Of a stretch of 21,536 bases of DNA, positions 13,626 through 21,536 are shown one piece after another. Made by a program: the position numbers and the translations under genes. Position 1 is the stretch's first letter. Each line of letters starts with the position of its first letter. The DNA comes from CAYLYP01 sp964387795 (GTDB taxonomy: Bacteria; Bacteroidota; Bacteroidia; Bacteroidales; UBA7960). The stretch covers positions 1 to 21,536 of the forward strand of contig CAYLYP010000054.1 of the NCBI GenBank assembly GCA_964387795.1, written 5' to 3'. The notes below the pieces were generated by a model. It saw only the letters and a program-made list of their open reading frames with translations, made no database searches and was not told the DNA's origin.

Positions 13626-14582
13626 ATGGAAAGTTTAACTGTATTGGATGGTATTCGCCTCAATTTCTCCCAGGGGAGTTTGTTTGTCCTTAACATTGCA
13701 CTAGCATTGATCATGTTTGGTGTTGCATTAGAGATTAAGGTTTCGCAATTCAAAAAGATTTTACAAAAGCCAAAGTCAGCGATAGTAGGATTTACGAGCC
13801 AGTTTTTTGTATTACCAGCGGTCACCTTTTTACTTACAATCCTGTTAAAGGACTATATTACCCCAACTATCGCGATGGGGATGATTCTTGTAGCTGCATG
13901 CCCTGGAGGCAATATCTCAAATTTCATCTCTGCATTGGCCAAAGGAAATACTGCGCTGTCAGTAAGCCTTACAGCCATTGCAACTTTAAGTGCAGTGTTT
14001 ATGACCCCTTTGAACTTTAGTTTCTGGGGAGGTTTATACAACAGATATATCAGTCGCCATGATGCAAGTGCATTGCTCAGGACACTCGAGATTGATACCG
14101 GACAGATATTCCAGACTGTATTTATATTATTGGGAATTCCATTAATAATAGGCATGATTGTAAATCATAAGTTCCCTGATTTTGCAAAAAAACTTATTAA
14201 ACCAATTCGAATCTTTGGAATTGTATTTTTCTTTGCATTGATAATCATGTCATTTAGCAATAATTTCAGTTATTTTGTTAAATACATCCACCTGATATTC
14301 CTTATCGTATTGGTTCATAATGGCCTTGCACTCTTGTCAGGTTATTTAATGGGAACAGCATTTTCGCTTAATGGCCAGGACCGGAGGACAGTTAGTATTG
14401 AAACAGGAATTCAAAACTCAGGATTAGGATTGGTATTGATATTTAATCCAAAGATATTTCCACCTGAAATGGCCATAGGAGGCATGGCATTTATTGCTGC
14501 CTGGTGGGGTATATGGCATATCCTTTCAGGATTGGGGATTGCATACATTTTGGGAAAGAAACCTTTACCGGAATTAGCATAA
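13626..14582 (+). CDS. Bile acid:sodium symporter-family transporter
   Basis: 318 residues, nearly all hydrophobic, with nine to ten membrane helices, matching the BASS family (SBF domain). Recognisable segments are LALIMFGVALEIKVSQFKKI near residue 30, the ACPGGNISNFISALAKGNTALS sodium-site region around residue 95, and ETGIQNSGLGLVLIFN around residue 260. It should couple sodium entry to uptake of an organic anion across the inner membrane; bile acids themselves are unlikely substrates outside the gut, and the real substrate is unknown. Its stop is followed 4 bp later by the acyltransferase ATG, so the two are an operon. Confidence 0.9.
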   Translation: MESLTVLDGIRLNFSQGSLFVLNIALALIMFGVALEIKVSQFKKILQKPKSAIVGFTSQFFVLPAVTFLLTILLKDYITPTIAMGMILVAACPGGNISNFISALAKGNTALSVSLTAIATLSAVFMTPLNFSFWGGLYNRYISRHDASALLRTLEIDTGQIFQTVFILLGIPLIIGMIVNHKFPDFAKKLIKPIRIFGIVFFFALIIMSFSNNFSYFVKYIHLIFLIVLVHNGLALLSGYLMGTAFSLNGQDRRTVSIETGIQNSGLGLVLIFNPKIFPPEMAIGGMAFIAAWWGIWHILSGLGIAYILGKKPLPELA

Positions 14583-14586
14583 CACC

Positions 14587-15939
14587 ATGAAACGCGATAT
14601 ATCAAAACTCATTCCCAGTGGCAGGTTTTCTTTGGGCTATTTGTTGGTAAGTCTTCCTGTAAGGCTCGCTTATTTGTTTTTTTATCGCAGGATTACAATC
14701 ATTGGTTCAGATAAAATTCCCAAAGGGGGGAAAGTAATTTTTACAGCCAACCACCAAAACTCATTGATGGATGCATTGGTATTGGTGTGTACCACTTTTC
14801 ACCAATCTGTATTTTTAGCGCGCGCTGATATCTTTAAAAAACCTGCAATCGCACGTATCCTTAAGTTTTTTAAGATTTCACCTGTTTACCGAATGAGGGA
14901 TGGCATGGATACCTTAGATAACAATAGCGGGGTTTTTGATTCTGCATCAGATATTTTAAATTCAGGAGGCTATATTGGAATATTTCCCGAAGGTAACCAT
15001 GCCGGTTTCAGACGATTAAGACCTCTGGTAAAAGGAGCCTTCAGGATTGCATTCCAATCAGCTATGAAATCTTCATCAAACAAGCCGGTATGGATTCAGC
15101 CCCTGGGAATTGATTATTCCTCATATCAATCGCCTGGCAGCCTTCAAACAATTTGTTACGCTGAACCTATTAATGTCAATGATTATCTCGAAGCTTATAA
15201 GCTTAATCCTGCAGAAGCAATAAACAAGTTAAAAAACGAGTTATCAGTACGCATAAAACAACAAATCATCCATATTGGAAATGAAACGCATTATGATTTC
15301 ATTTTGCATATCAGGATGTTACTTTTACAATCACCGTTAAAAAAAATATTGGGAAAAGATCATAAAACCGCTTATAGAAAAACCCAATCCATTATTACTA
15401 AATCAGATGCATTGGCAGAAACAGCAGATGCAGGGTTTATTGAAATGAAAGCCAGGTTTGAAGAATATATTCAATGTACTAAGAAATTAAATATTAATTC
15501 ATTTAGTATTGCTAATAAACAAAACAACTTTCTGATTGCTATTCAACTCCTTTATTCAATATTTATTGGCTTACCGGTCATCATAATTAATGATATTATT
15601 CATTTTATCCCCGGAAGAATAGCCATGAGGCTTTCAAAAATACCAAAGGACACTCAGTTTATATCTTCATTTATGTTTGTGGGAGGATTGGTTGCTTACC
15701 CTTTGTATTATTTAATCCTAATTGGGATTTTGGTAGCCATTGGGGTACCTGCCCTTTATAGCCTAAGTGTTTTTGTTGGGCTTCCGTTACTTTTCCTGTG
15801 GAAAAGGATTTCAAAACCCATAATGAAAAGAATGTTATCGAAAATTAGGGCAATCAAGCTTAAAAGGTCTGACAGACAATTATTCCAAAAGCTTTATGAT
15901 TTTGAAACAATCTTTGCTGATTATTTGAATGCACTATAA
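14587..15939 (+). CDS. PlsC-type membrane acyltransferase
   Basis: 450 residues. Acyltransferase motifs: TANHQNSLMDAL (H56...D62; the His and Asp are separated by five residues, as in the Bacteroidota NHxNxxxD variant), the substrate-binding YRMRDGMDTLDNN (about 101-113), and GIFPEGNHAGFRRLRPLVKGAF (F133-P-E-G136). Residues about 160-310 are an extra soluble extension, and the C-terminus (about 312-420) has two to three membrane helices. It probably transfers an acyl chain to a glycerophospholipid precursor at the inner membrane, but the extended C-terminus makes it distinct from short PlsC enzymes, and the acceptor is uncertain. Start ATG 14587 is 4 bp after the transporter stop. Confidence 0.85.
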   Translation: MKRDISKLIPSGRFSLGYLLVSLPVRLAYLFFYRRITIIGSDKIPKGGKVIFTANHQNSLMDALVLVCTTFHQSVFLARADIFKKPAIARILKFFKISPVYRMRDGMDTLDNNSGVFDSASDILNSGGYIGIFPEGNHAGFRRLRPLVKGAFRIAFQSAMKSSSNKPVWIQPLGIDYSSYQSPGSLQTICYAEPINVNDYLEAYKLNPAEAINKLKNELSVRIKQQIIHIGNETHYDFILHIRMLLLQSPLKKILGKDHKTAYRKTQSIITKSDALAETADAGFIEMKARFEEYIQCTKKLNINSFSIANKQNNFLIAIQLLYSIFIGLPVIIINDIIHFIPGRIAMRLSKIPKDTQFISSFMFVGGLVAYPLYYLILIGILVAIGVPALYSLSVFVGLPLLFLWKRISKPIMKRMLSKIRAIKLKRSDRQLFQKLYDFETIFADYLNAL

Positions 15940-15950
15940 TAGCTTTTGGC

Positions 15951-15978
15951 GAATCATGATGGTTCAACCATTCGATTC
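15951..15978. terminator. Possible hairpin between convergent genes
   Basis: GAATC and GATTC form the base, and ATGG/CCAT the top, of an imperfect stem with a small internal loop. It sits in the 89-bp space between the converging acyltransferase and YkgJ-type genes and could end transcription from both sides; no long T-run flanks it. Confidence 0.35.
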
Positions 15979-16028
15979 CGGTTTTAATTCAATACCTATA
16001 GAATGGTTTAAAGAAAACCAGTTAAAGG

Positions 16029-16559
16029 TCACAAATAATTCAATAGTTTTTTTAAAGGGATAAGTTCTTGCTCTGAAAAAGCCTGATCTTTATAATGTGC
16101 TATAAATTCTTTATTAATAAGATATAATGAAGAGTTAAACTTATCCTGGGGATAGGTATTTTCGAAATCAAACAAATCCTCTGGTGCATCTTTAAAGTTT
16201 TTTTCACAAAACGACAGTTGCCACTCCTCCCCTTCCTGATCCATAAAAAGTAAAGGAAGTCCATGCGAGCGGCAAATGATTGGGCGATGGTTATAAATCT
16301 GGCAGGAATGATTTAAAAGGAAAATACACTTCTGACTTTCATCAAGCACTGATGCAGAATTAAAAGAGCTTTCTTTGATTTCCTGAAGTATCGCAAAAAA
16401 CTCAACAGGAAAGACATTAAAATCCATACAGCATTCATCACAACCGTTTTTGCATTGGGTAAAGTTCTGATGGGCATGGTGCAACTCATCACATTTGTGG
16501 TTCACCTCGTCCCTAAGCTTAAAATAACGCTGTATTTCAAAAAGTGCTTTGTCTTCCAT
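16029..16559 (-). CDS. YkgJ-family cysteine-cluster protein
   Basis: 176 residues with the Zn/Fe-chelating CxxxCxxCC pattern: C36, C40, C43, C44 (CKNGCDECC), followed by C78, C86 (HSCQIYNHRP), C96 (IICRSHG) and C118. The CxIYxxRPxxCRxHG block is diagnostic of the YkgJ (CxxCxxCC) family, which is thought to bind a metal or Fe-S cluster; the biochemical role is unknown. There is no signal peptide, so it is cytoplasmic. It stands alone, convergent with the acyltransferase, 242 bp from the next gene on its strand. Confidence 0.88.
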   Translation of the reverse strand: MEDKALFEIQRYFKLRDEVNHKCDELHHAHQNFTQCKNGCDECCMDFNVFPVEFFAILQEIKESSFNSASVLDESQKCIFLLNHSCQIYNHRPIICRSHGLPLLFMDQEGEEWQLSFCEKNFKDAPEDLFDFENTYPQDKFNSSLYLINKEFIAHYKDQAFSEQELIPLKKLLNYL

Positions 16560-16591
16560 TAAAAAAATGTTTTTATAATTAAAAAAAACAC

Positions 16592-16690
16592 AAAAGCCTT
16601 TTGGCTGTCATTAGAGGCATGATAATAAAAAAAAGCAGGGGAAATACCCAAGACATTAAAATCACTCCTATTGACACCCAAAAGGCCTTA
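16592..16690. repeat. 19-bp imperfect inverted repeat, MITE-like
   Basis: AAAAGCCTTTTGGCTGTCA (16592-16610) is inverted at 16672-16690 with two mismatches, enclosing 61 bp of A+T-rich DNA. The 99-bp unit lies between two same-strand genes and has no coding capacity. It could be a small non-autonomous mobile element or an mRNA stem. The surrounding 16560-16801 spacer holds nothing else I can identify. Confidence 0.5.
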
Positions 16691-16801
16691 AAATTTAAAA
16701 AATCGATACACATTATCAGTAAAAAACATTTTATTGCCTGATTTTATTTAAATAACAAGCAAATGCTTTTCAATTGATAATCTCATTACCTGCATTGTTT
16801 T

Positions 16802-18010
16802 TTACTTTTTCACCCCCAATTTAGCAGCAATATCATCAGGTAAAGCATTTTTATGTATCATGATAAAAATGGTTTTATATTGAAAATAAGGCTCAGAAGA
16901 GTATAAATAACCATTGTAGATATGACCTTTGGGTTCCCATGAATTTTTAACGATGAAATATGGTTTTCCATTCTGGTCAGTAGCTTTGCCAACGATATGC
17001 ATCAGGTGATCATCGGTGGTAAGGTAAGAATCAAATGCTTTCTGACGTAATTCCTGGGTGATTTGCTTTTCGCGTCCAGGTTTATCAAATTTATACATCA
17101 TTTCATTTTTCTCACGTTCAGTAAGGCTTTCCCAACGAGATTGCTCTGTTCCGCTAAGATCCTGAGGGAGGATTTCAGGCACAATGGCTACACCTTTTGA
17201 CCATGAAAAGCCTTTTTCGCTAACATCAGCAGCCCAGGCAACGGTATATCCTTTATCGATGGCATTGTTTGCAATACGGCTTAAGTCTTCCAATGGAACA
17301 TTATAAATACTGCCCCAAGCCCAGTTATCAGGGATTTCGATGATAAAACGAGAATAGAAAGGATGGTGGGTATAAGAGCCTATTGAGATATAATCATCAA
17401 GATTAATGCCCAGTGAAGCAGCAAAAGATTTTGGATTATAGCTTTTCCCTTTATAGGAAAATTCAGCAGGGATTTCGCCTAAATATGCTTTAAGGATGCC
17501 TTCAAGGCCACCTGCCCATGATGTAGTTAGTTCACGGTTAGGATTTTCAATCACTGCATCCATATACGCCTTAATCACTTCATCCATTTCGCCATGGACA
17601 TGTTTGTCCTGTCCCATATTCTTGCCACTATAAATCTCCTCAGGCAGCATCCCATATTTTGCAAGCACATTAATCACATCATGCCCTTCGCCACCTGAAC
17701 CAACGCTTGCATTGCCATGGAGACGCGCATATTTGATAGCTTTTTCGTAATAGCTGTAATACACCGAGAACATCTCCGACAGGTCATACTCACCTTTACC
17801 CATCCTCAGAAGCTCAGATTCAATAAAACTTGTTGCAGCAAAACTCCAGCATGTACCACTCCTGAATTGGTCTTTAACTGAGGTGGCAGGCAACCTTTTT
17901 ACTTCTTTAAATACATAGCCTTCTGATTTGGATGCGTCTTGTGAAAACACCGGATTCATTGCTGAAGTTATAAGCAATTGAATCCCCAAAAAGAAAAATA
18001 CTCTTCTCAT
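16802..18010 (-). CDS. Exported C1B cysteine peptidase (PepC/bleomycin hydrolase-like)
   Basis: 402 residues. Residues 1-23 are a signal peptide (MRRVFFFLGIQLLITSAMNP...), so unlike the cytosolic PepC/bleomycin hydrolase enzymes this one is exported to the periplasm or beyond. The papain-like catalytic residues are present: Q48 and C54 (KDQFRSGTCWSFAA), H335 (DDHLMHIVG) and N356 (VKNSWEPKG). The long insert between C54 and H335 is typical of C1B peptidases. It is expected to trim peptides from the N-terminus. The C-terminus ends LGVKK without a type IX sorting domain. It lies 79 bp after the upstream membrane protein gene on the same strand. Confidence 0.88.
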   Translation of the reverse strand: MRRVFFFLGIQLLITSAMNPVFSQDASKSEGYVFKEVKRLPATSVKDQFRSGTCWSFAATSFIESELLRMGKGEYDLSEMFSVYYSYYEKAIKYARLHGNASVGSGGEGHDVINVLAKYGMLPEEIYSGKNMGQDKHVHGEMDEVIKAYMDAVIENPNRELTTSWAGGLEGILKAYLGEIPAEFSYKGKSYNPKSFAASLGINLDDYISIGSYTHHPFYSRFIIEIPDNWAWGSIYNVPLEDLSRIANNAIDKGYTVAWAADVSEKGFSWSKGVAIVPEILPQDLSGTEQSRWESLTEREKNEMMYKFDKPGREKQITQELRQKAFDSYLTTDDHLMHIVGKATDQNGKPYFIVKNSWEPKGHIYNGYLYSSEPYFQYKTIFIMIHKNALPDDIAAKLGVKK

Positions 18011-18046
18011 TTCCTTTTATATTTAGGGTTTGATAAAACAATTGGG

Positions 18047-18054
18047 CAAATATA
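18047..18054 (-). promoter_or_regulatory. Candidate -7 element of the peptidase gene
   Basis: Minus-strand TATATTTG fits TAnnTTTG and lies 36 bp before the ATG at 18010. No TTG is found at 19-21 bp, so support is partial. Confidence 0.3.
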
Positions 18055-18089
18055 TGAAAATGTAGGTTCTATTAACACCACATTCCAAT

Positions 18090-18845
18090 TTATTTCAGGA
18101 AAAAAGCTTTTGCATAATAATTCAAATGCCAGATGATATGAATAATGCATATTATTGCCATCCCAATTCCAAATTGAACATGCCAATATAGGATATCCCT
18201 AAAGAAAGGGATTGCAAATTGGTAATTTATCTGGACAACAAGGAACAAGCCCAACAAACCTGATACCAGGAAGGTAAACAACAAAAGCACATTCCATATT
18301 TGTCTGTGTAGCTGTTTTGAAATAAATTTTCTTTTTGATAAATACCATGTAAGGATATAGAAAAAGAGGATGGTGCCTGAAATAAGAAAAAGAAAATATG
18401 GTTTATAGCTGGCATCGCGTGTAAGGGTTTCTTTTGGGTTTTCAGCTTCATTGGTTATTGAATTATTATCTTCATTTTTTAGTGAAGCACTATCAGGTTT
18501 TGAAGCCCCATCATTTCTTTCCAGCTTTGAAACACCTGTATTTTTATGTTCATTATTACCAATTGTTTTCGATGCTTTTGTATTTGTATTTTTGTCCTTT
18601 TTGCTAGAAATAACCGTATCCGGCCTGGCAATATCTTCAGCCTTTGCAATGGAATCCAGATAAGCTTTAAGTTTTGTTTTAACTGCTTCACTCTGTTCGC
18701 TCAAATCACAATAAGAATCATTGTTTTCATCAATGAACCGTCCACAATGACCTTGGCAATCTATCTCACCACGATTGCATTTTGTTTGGGAATAAAGTTC
18801 AAACCCTAATAAGAGAATAGCAGAAATTAAAATAAACTTTTTCAA
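18090..18845 (-). CDS. Secreted-start membrane protein with Cys/EF-hand-like motif
   Basis: 251 residues. After a signal peptide (MKKFILISAILLLGFELYSQ) comes a short cysteine motif, C23, C30, C34, C46, combined with an EF-hand-like loop DENNDSYCDLSE. This CxRGxxDCxGxCGRFxDxNxDxxCD pattern resembles one seen in FMN-binding and ferredoxin membrane redox proteins of anaerobes. A polar, low-complexity linker (about 50-147) follows. The C-terminus has three membrane helices (about 149-169, 184-205, 222-244) with H180, H222, H236 and H240, similar in style to the protein at 7479-7979, so b-heme binding is plausible (inference). A Bacteroidota -7 box TATTTTTG occurs at 18872-18865 on its strand. Function unknown. 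Confidence 0.7.
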   Translation of the reverse strand: MKKFILISAILLLGFELYSQTKCNRGEIDCQGHCGRFIDENNDSYCDLSEQSEAVKTKLKAYLDSIAKAEDIARPDTVISSKKDKNTNTKASKTIGNNEHKNTGVSKLERNDGASKPDSASLKNEDNNSITNEAENPKETLTRDASYKPYFLFLISGTILFFYILTWYLSKRKFISKQLHRQIWNVLLLFTFLVSGLLGLFLVVQINYQFAIPFFRDILYWHVQFGIGMAIICIIHIIWHLNYYAKAFFLK

Positions 18846-18963
18846 AGCAATATGTTTTTTGATGCAAAAATAAAGCTTTTAATGAATTTGAAATCAGAAT
18901 TAACAATGCCTTAACAGGAATAAAAACAATAGAAAAAACACATCACTAAAATCATCGAACAAA

Positions 18964-21536
18964 TCATTCGTTATTTTTATAACTTTTGGCAGTTGGCTCC
19001 CACTTAAGCATCACCGAAGCTAATTGCTCAATAAACACAGGTTTAGATAAATAATCATCCATTCCTAAAGCAATAAAGCGTTCGGCATCTCCTGCCATAG
19101 CATTTGCAGAAAGGGCTATTATGGGAGGAAGGGCTGTGTATTGTTCCCTTAGGTTTTTAACCGCAGTGATACCATCCATCACAGGCATCTGAATATCCAT
19201 GAAAATCAAATCTATATGAGGAATACTATCTATTGGCAGACCTTGATGAGGTTCTTTGCTTTTATGAAATATTTCTATTGCTTCAAGTCCATTGGCAGCC
19301 AAATACACATTACATCCCAACTCATTAAGCATCAAACTTATTACTTTCTGGTTCACATATTTATCTTCAACAAGTAAAACATTTAAACCGGTTAATCTTT
19401 TCCTTTCACAATCTGTTGTTTGGTTCACTGATTCCTTTTCCGGGATGGAATCACAACACCCTGCTTTAAATGTAAACCAAAAAGTACTTCCAACATCAGG
19501 ATTGCTTTCAACTCCAATTTCCCCTCCCATCAGGTGGACAAGGTTCCTTGAAATTGCAAGGCCCAAACCTGTTCCATCAGAAGAGCGGCTAAGAGAAGAA
19601 TCCACCTGCGAAAAAGATTTAAACAGTCTTGATTGGTCTTCGGCTTTAATCCCAATGCCGGTATCTTTAACAAGTACCTTAACCATGAATTCTTTCTTAT
19701 TTTCATCTACTGAGTCCAGGCTAAAATTCAGTGAGACTTCTCCTTCAGAAGTAAATTTTATTGCGTTTGAGGTGAGATTTGTAATAACCTGGCTCAACCT
19801 ATAAGAATCAGAATTCAGGCAGTCAGGCATATTTTTATCAAGATAGATATTGAAAGAAATCCCTTTTTGAATGCATAAGGCAAGAAACAATCCATGAATC
19901 TTGGTAATCAAATCAGTGAGCTTAAACGGGGCATTTTTAATTTCCATCCTTCCTGCTTCTATTTTTGACAGATCCAGGATATCATTTAAAATCCCTAAAA
20001 GGTTTTCGCTTGAGTTTTTAATTGTCGATAAATATTCACGCTGTTGATCACTAAGTTCCGTTTTCAGTATAAAATCTGTCATCCCGAGTATCCCGGTCAT
20101 AGGGGTCCTTATTTCATGGCTCATGTGGGCCAGAAAAATTTGTTTTATTTCTGAAGATTTACGTGCCAGTTCATACTCCTGTTTTAGCTTTTCATTGTTT
20201 TTCCAATGTGTAATATCCTCATAAAGGACAATATAGCCTTCATTATAATCATCATTTGTTTTGTATGGGTACACACTTGACCTAACAATAAATTCTGTGC
20301 CATCCAAACGTTTAAATGACTTCTCGCATTGAGATGCTGTCCCTTTAGTTATTGAATTAAACACATGGCAATCATTGCACATATTATCACTTTTACATAA
20401 TACATGATAGCACTTTTCACCAATCAACTGATTAAAATCCAGGCTAAACATATTCAACATTGATCCATTTGCCATAGTTACCTTATAATCCCTATCAAGT
20501 AGCATGATCCCAACAGAGATATTATCAAATAATGCCCGATATAACTCCTCGCTCTTTTTTAATGCATTTTGTGCGATAATCCTTTGGGTAATGTCTTCAA
20601 TGACAACTGCAAATTGTCCCTTCTGGGGCGAATAAGCCTGAATGCTGTATGTATTATCTGAATCCCCATACCTGTTTTCCACATACACAGCTTGTTCTGT
20701 TAATGCCACTTTACCAAACGTATCAATCCATAATTGTTTAATACCAGGAAAAACTTCTGTAACAGTTTTTCCAATAATATCAGAAGCTTTTAAATTGACA
20801 AAGCGTTCAAAGGCAGGGTTCACATCCAGATATTTATAGTTAACAGGCATACCCTCTTTATTCAGTATAATCTCATGAAGCGCAAAGGCATTTGTCATAT
20901 TCTCAAACAACATCCTGAACCTCTTTTCGCTATCAACAATTGCTAACCTGGTATTGATTCTTTCAGTAATATCCCTGAGGGATACCTGGATAAAAAATGA
21001 TTTCCGGTTTTCATCATAAATCCTTTTCCCATTAACACCTGCCCAGATTATTTCAGCATTTTTCTTCATCAGTCTTATATCAAAGCTCTTTGATGAGAAA
21101 TCTTCATTACCTGCATTGACCAATAATCCTTCAAACAAATGATAATCTTCTTTCAGGATAAATATTGAGGGATAATTATTTAATAGCTCTTTGGGCTTGT
21201 AACCAATGATTTCCAATACAGATGGGGATGCAAAAACAATACGTCCGTCATTCTCCATTAAAAAGACCATATCGCTGGCATTATCAGCCAACAAACGGAA
21301 ATGTCTTTCACTTATTTCCAATTGTTCTTTTAGCAGTAAAACATGCTCAAGGTTCTGCCTTAATTCTTCTTCGCTGGCTTTTAGCTCCTCACTAAGACCT
21401 TGCTCGTTCTCCAATAAAAACCTTATCTGTTTGATGTCTTTTTCCTTCTCCTGGATAAAACGTGTTTGCTGATAATTTTTATAGGCCAGGCGAGATAATG
21501 AATCTGCAAATACCTGTAATGTTTTTACAACTGATT
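18964..21536 (-). CDS. PAS-rich hybrid histidine kinase (5' end outside window)
   Basis: The frame stays open to the right edge; TTG 21414 is internal, and 40 more residues upstream (SVVKTLQVFADSLSRLAYKN then a coiled coil) look like the end of a GAF-type domain. Positions are counted from that TTG. Domains: coiled coil (1-35), PAS (36-150), PAS (163-280), PAS (288-402) containing a cysteine group C335, C340, C346, C349, HisKA with H433 (AHMSHEIRTPMTG), HATPase with N550, D584 (DTGIGI) and GTGLGLA (614-620), and a receiver with E683/D684, phospho-acceptor D740 (FMDIQMPVMDG), S769 and K791. All phosphorelay residues are intact. The lack of membrane helices in the visible part suggests a cytoplasmic sensor. 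The final target is unknown; no response regulator gene is adjacent. Confidence 0.93.
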   Translation of the reverse strand, partial: SVVKTLQVFADSLSRLAYKNYQQTRFIQEKEKDIKQIRFLLENEQGLSEELKASEEELRQNLEHVLLLKEQLEISERHFRLLADNASDMVFLMENDGRIVFASPSVLEIIGYKPKELLNNYPSIFILKEDYHLFEGLLVNAGNEDFSSKSFDIRLMKKNAEIIWAGVNGKRIYDENRKSFFIQVSLRDITERINTRLAIVDSEKRFRMLFENMTNAFALHEIILNKEGMPVNYKYLDVNPAFERFVNLKASDIIGKTVTEVFPGIKQLWIDTFGKVALTEQAVYVENRYGDSDNTYSIQAYSPQKGQFAVVIEDITQRIIAQNALKKSEELYRALFDNISVGIMLLDRDYKVTMANGSMLNMFSLDFNQLIGEKCYHVLCKSDNMCNDCHVFNSITKGTASQCEKSFKRLDGTEFIVRSSVYPYKTNDDYNEGYIVLYEDITHWKNNEKLKQEYELARKSSEIKQIFLAHMSHEIRTPMTGILGMTDFILKTELSDQQREYLSTIKNSSENLLGILNDILDLSKIEAGRMEIKNAPFKLTDLITKIHGLFLALCIQKGISFNIYLDKNMPDCLNSDSYRLSQVITNLTSNAIKFTSEGEVSLNFSLDSVDENKKEFMVKVLVKDTGIGIKAEDQSRLFKSFSQVDSSLSRSSDGTGLGLAISRNLVHLMGGEIGVESNPDVGSTFWFTFKAGCCDSIPEKESVNQTTDCERKRLTGLNVLLVEDKYVNQKVISLMLNELGCNVYLAANGLEAIEIFHKSKEPHQGLPIDSIPHIDLIFMDIQMPVMDGITAVKNLREQYTALPPIIALSANAMAGDAERFIALGMDDYLSKPVFIEQLASVMLKWEPTAKSYKNNE

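Noticed and set aside
19292..19804. Plus-strand ORF of 170 codons inside the histidine kinase
   Set aside because: Antisense to the HATPase and receiver coding sequence, which is fully conserved in the sense frame.

Overview
The window looks like a chromosomal segment of a Bacteroidota bacterium, probably an anaerobic or facultative member near Bacteroidales/Marinilabiliales. The evidence is a type IX secretion sorting domain, several promoter candidates of the Bacteroidota form TTG...TAnnTTTG, few Shine-Dalgarno sites, A+T-rich intergenic DNA and the character of the proteins. No rRNA, tRNA, CRISPR array, transposase or integrase gene was seen.

Left part (1-2040) is a decayed accessory region. 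It holds the C-terminal end of a Fic-family protein, a block of palindromic repeats (479-830), and a 5'-truncated ATP-binding (AlbA/RecG-like) regulator gene. After these come a small broken frame caused by a 13-bp triplication, a second palindromic repeat, an octamer tandem array and a long inverted repeat.

2041-7478 is all on the minus strand: catalase-peroxidase KatG, a secreted repeat protein with a type IX sorting domain, and a secreted trypsin-like protease. The spacer between the last two contains a 65-bp stretch, 32 bp of it perfect, copied in reverse orientation from a cupin gene 7.5 kb away.

7479-13446 is the functional core: a divergent redox / nitrosative-stress locus. On the minus strand lie a Crp/Fnr-type regulator, a 2[4Fe-4S] ferredoxin and a four-helix, histidine-rich membrane protein. 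On the plus strand lie an Rrf2-type Fe-S regulator, a multi-cysteine ferredoxin-like protein, a class I hybrid cluster protein (Hcp), a BFD-like [2Fe-2S] protein and two cupins. No Hcr-type NADH reductase is present, so the ferredoxins and membrane cytochrome are candidates for Hcp's electron supply (inference).

13447-21536 is mostly housekeeping or signalling. It has a bile-acid:sodium-symporter-type transporter coupled to a PlsC-type acyltransferase on the plus strand. The minus strand carries a YkgJ-type cysteine-cluster protein, an exported bleomycin-hydrolase-type peptidase, a second secreted/membrane cysteine- and histidine-containing redox-like protein, and the 3' part of a large PAS-containing hybrid histidine kinase that runs off the window.
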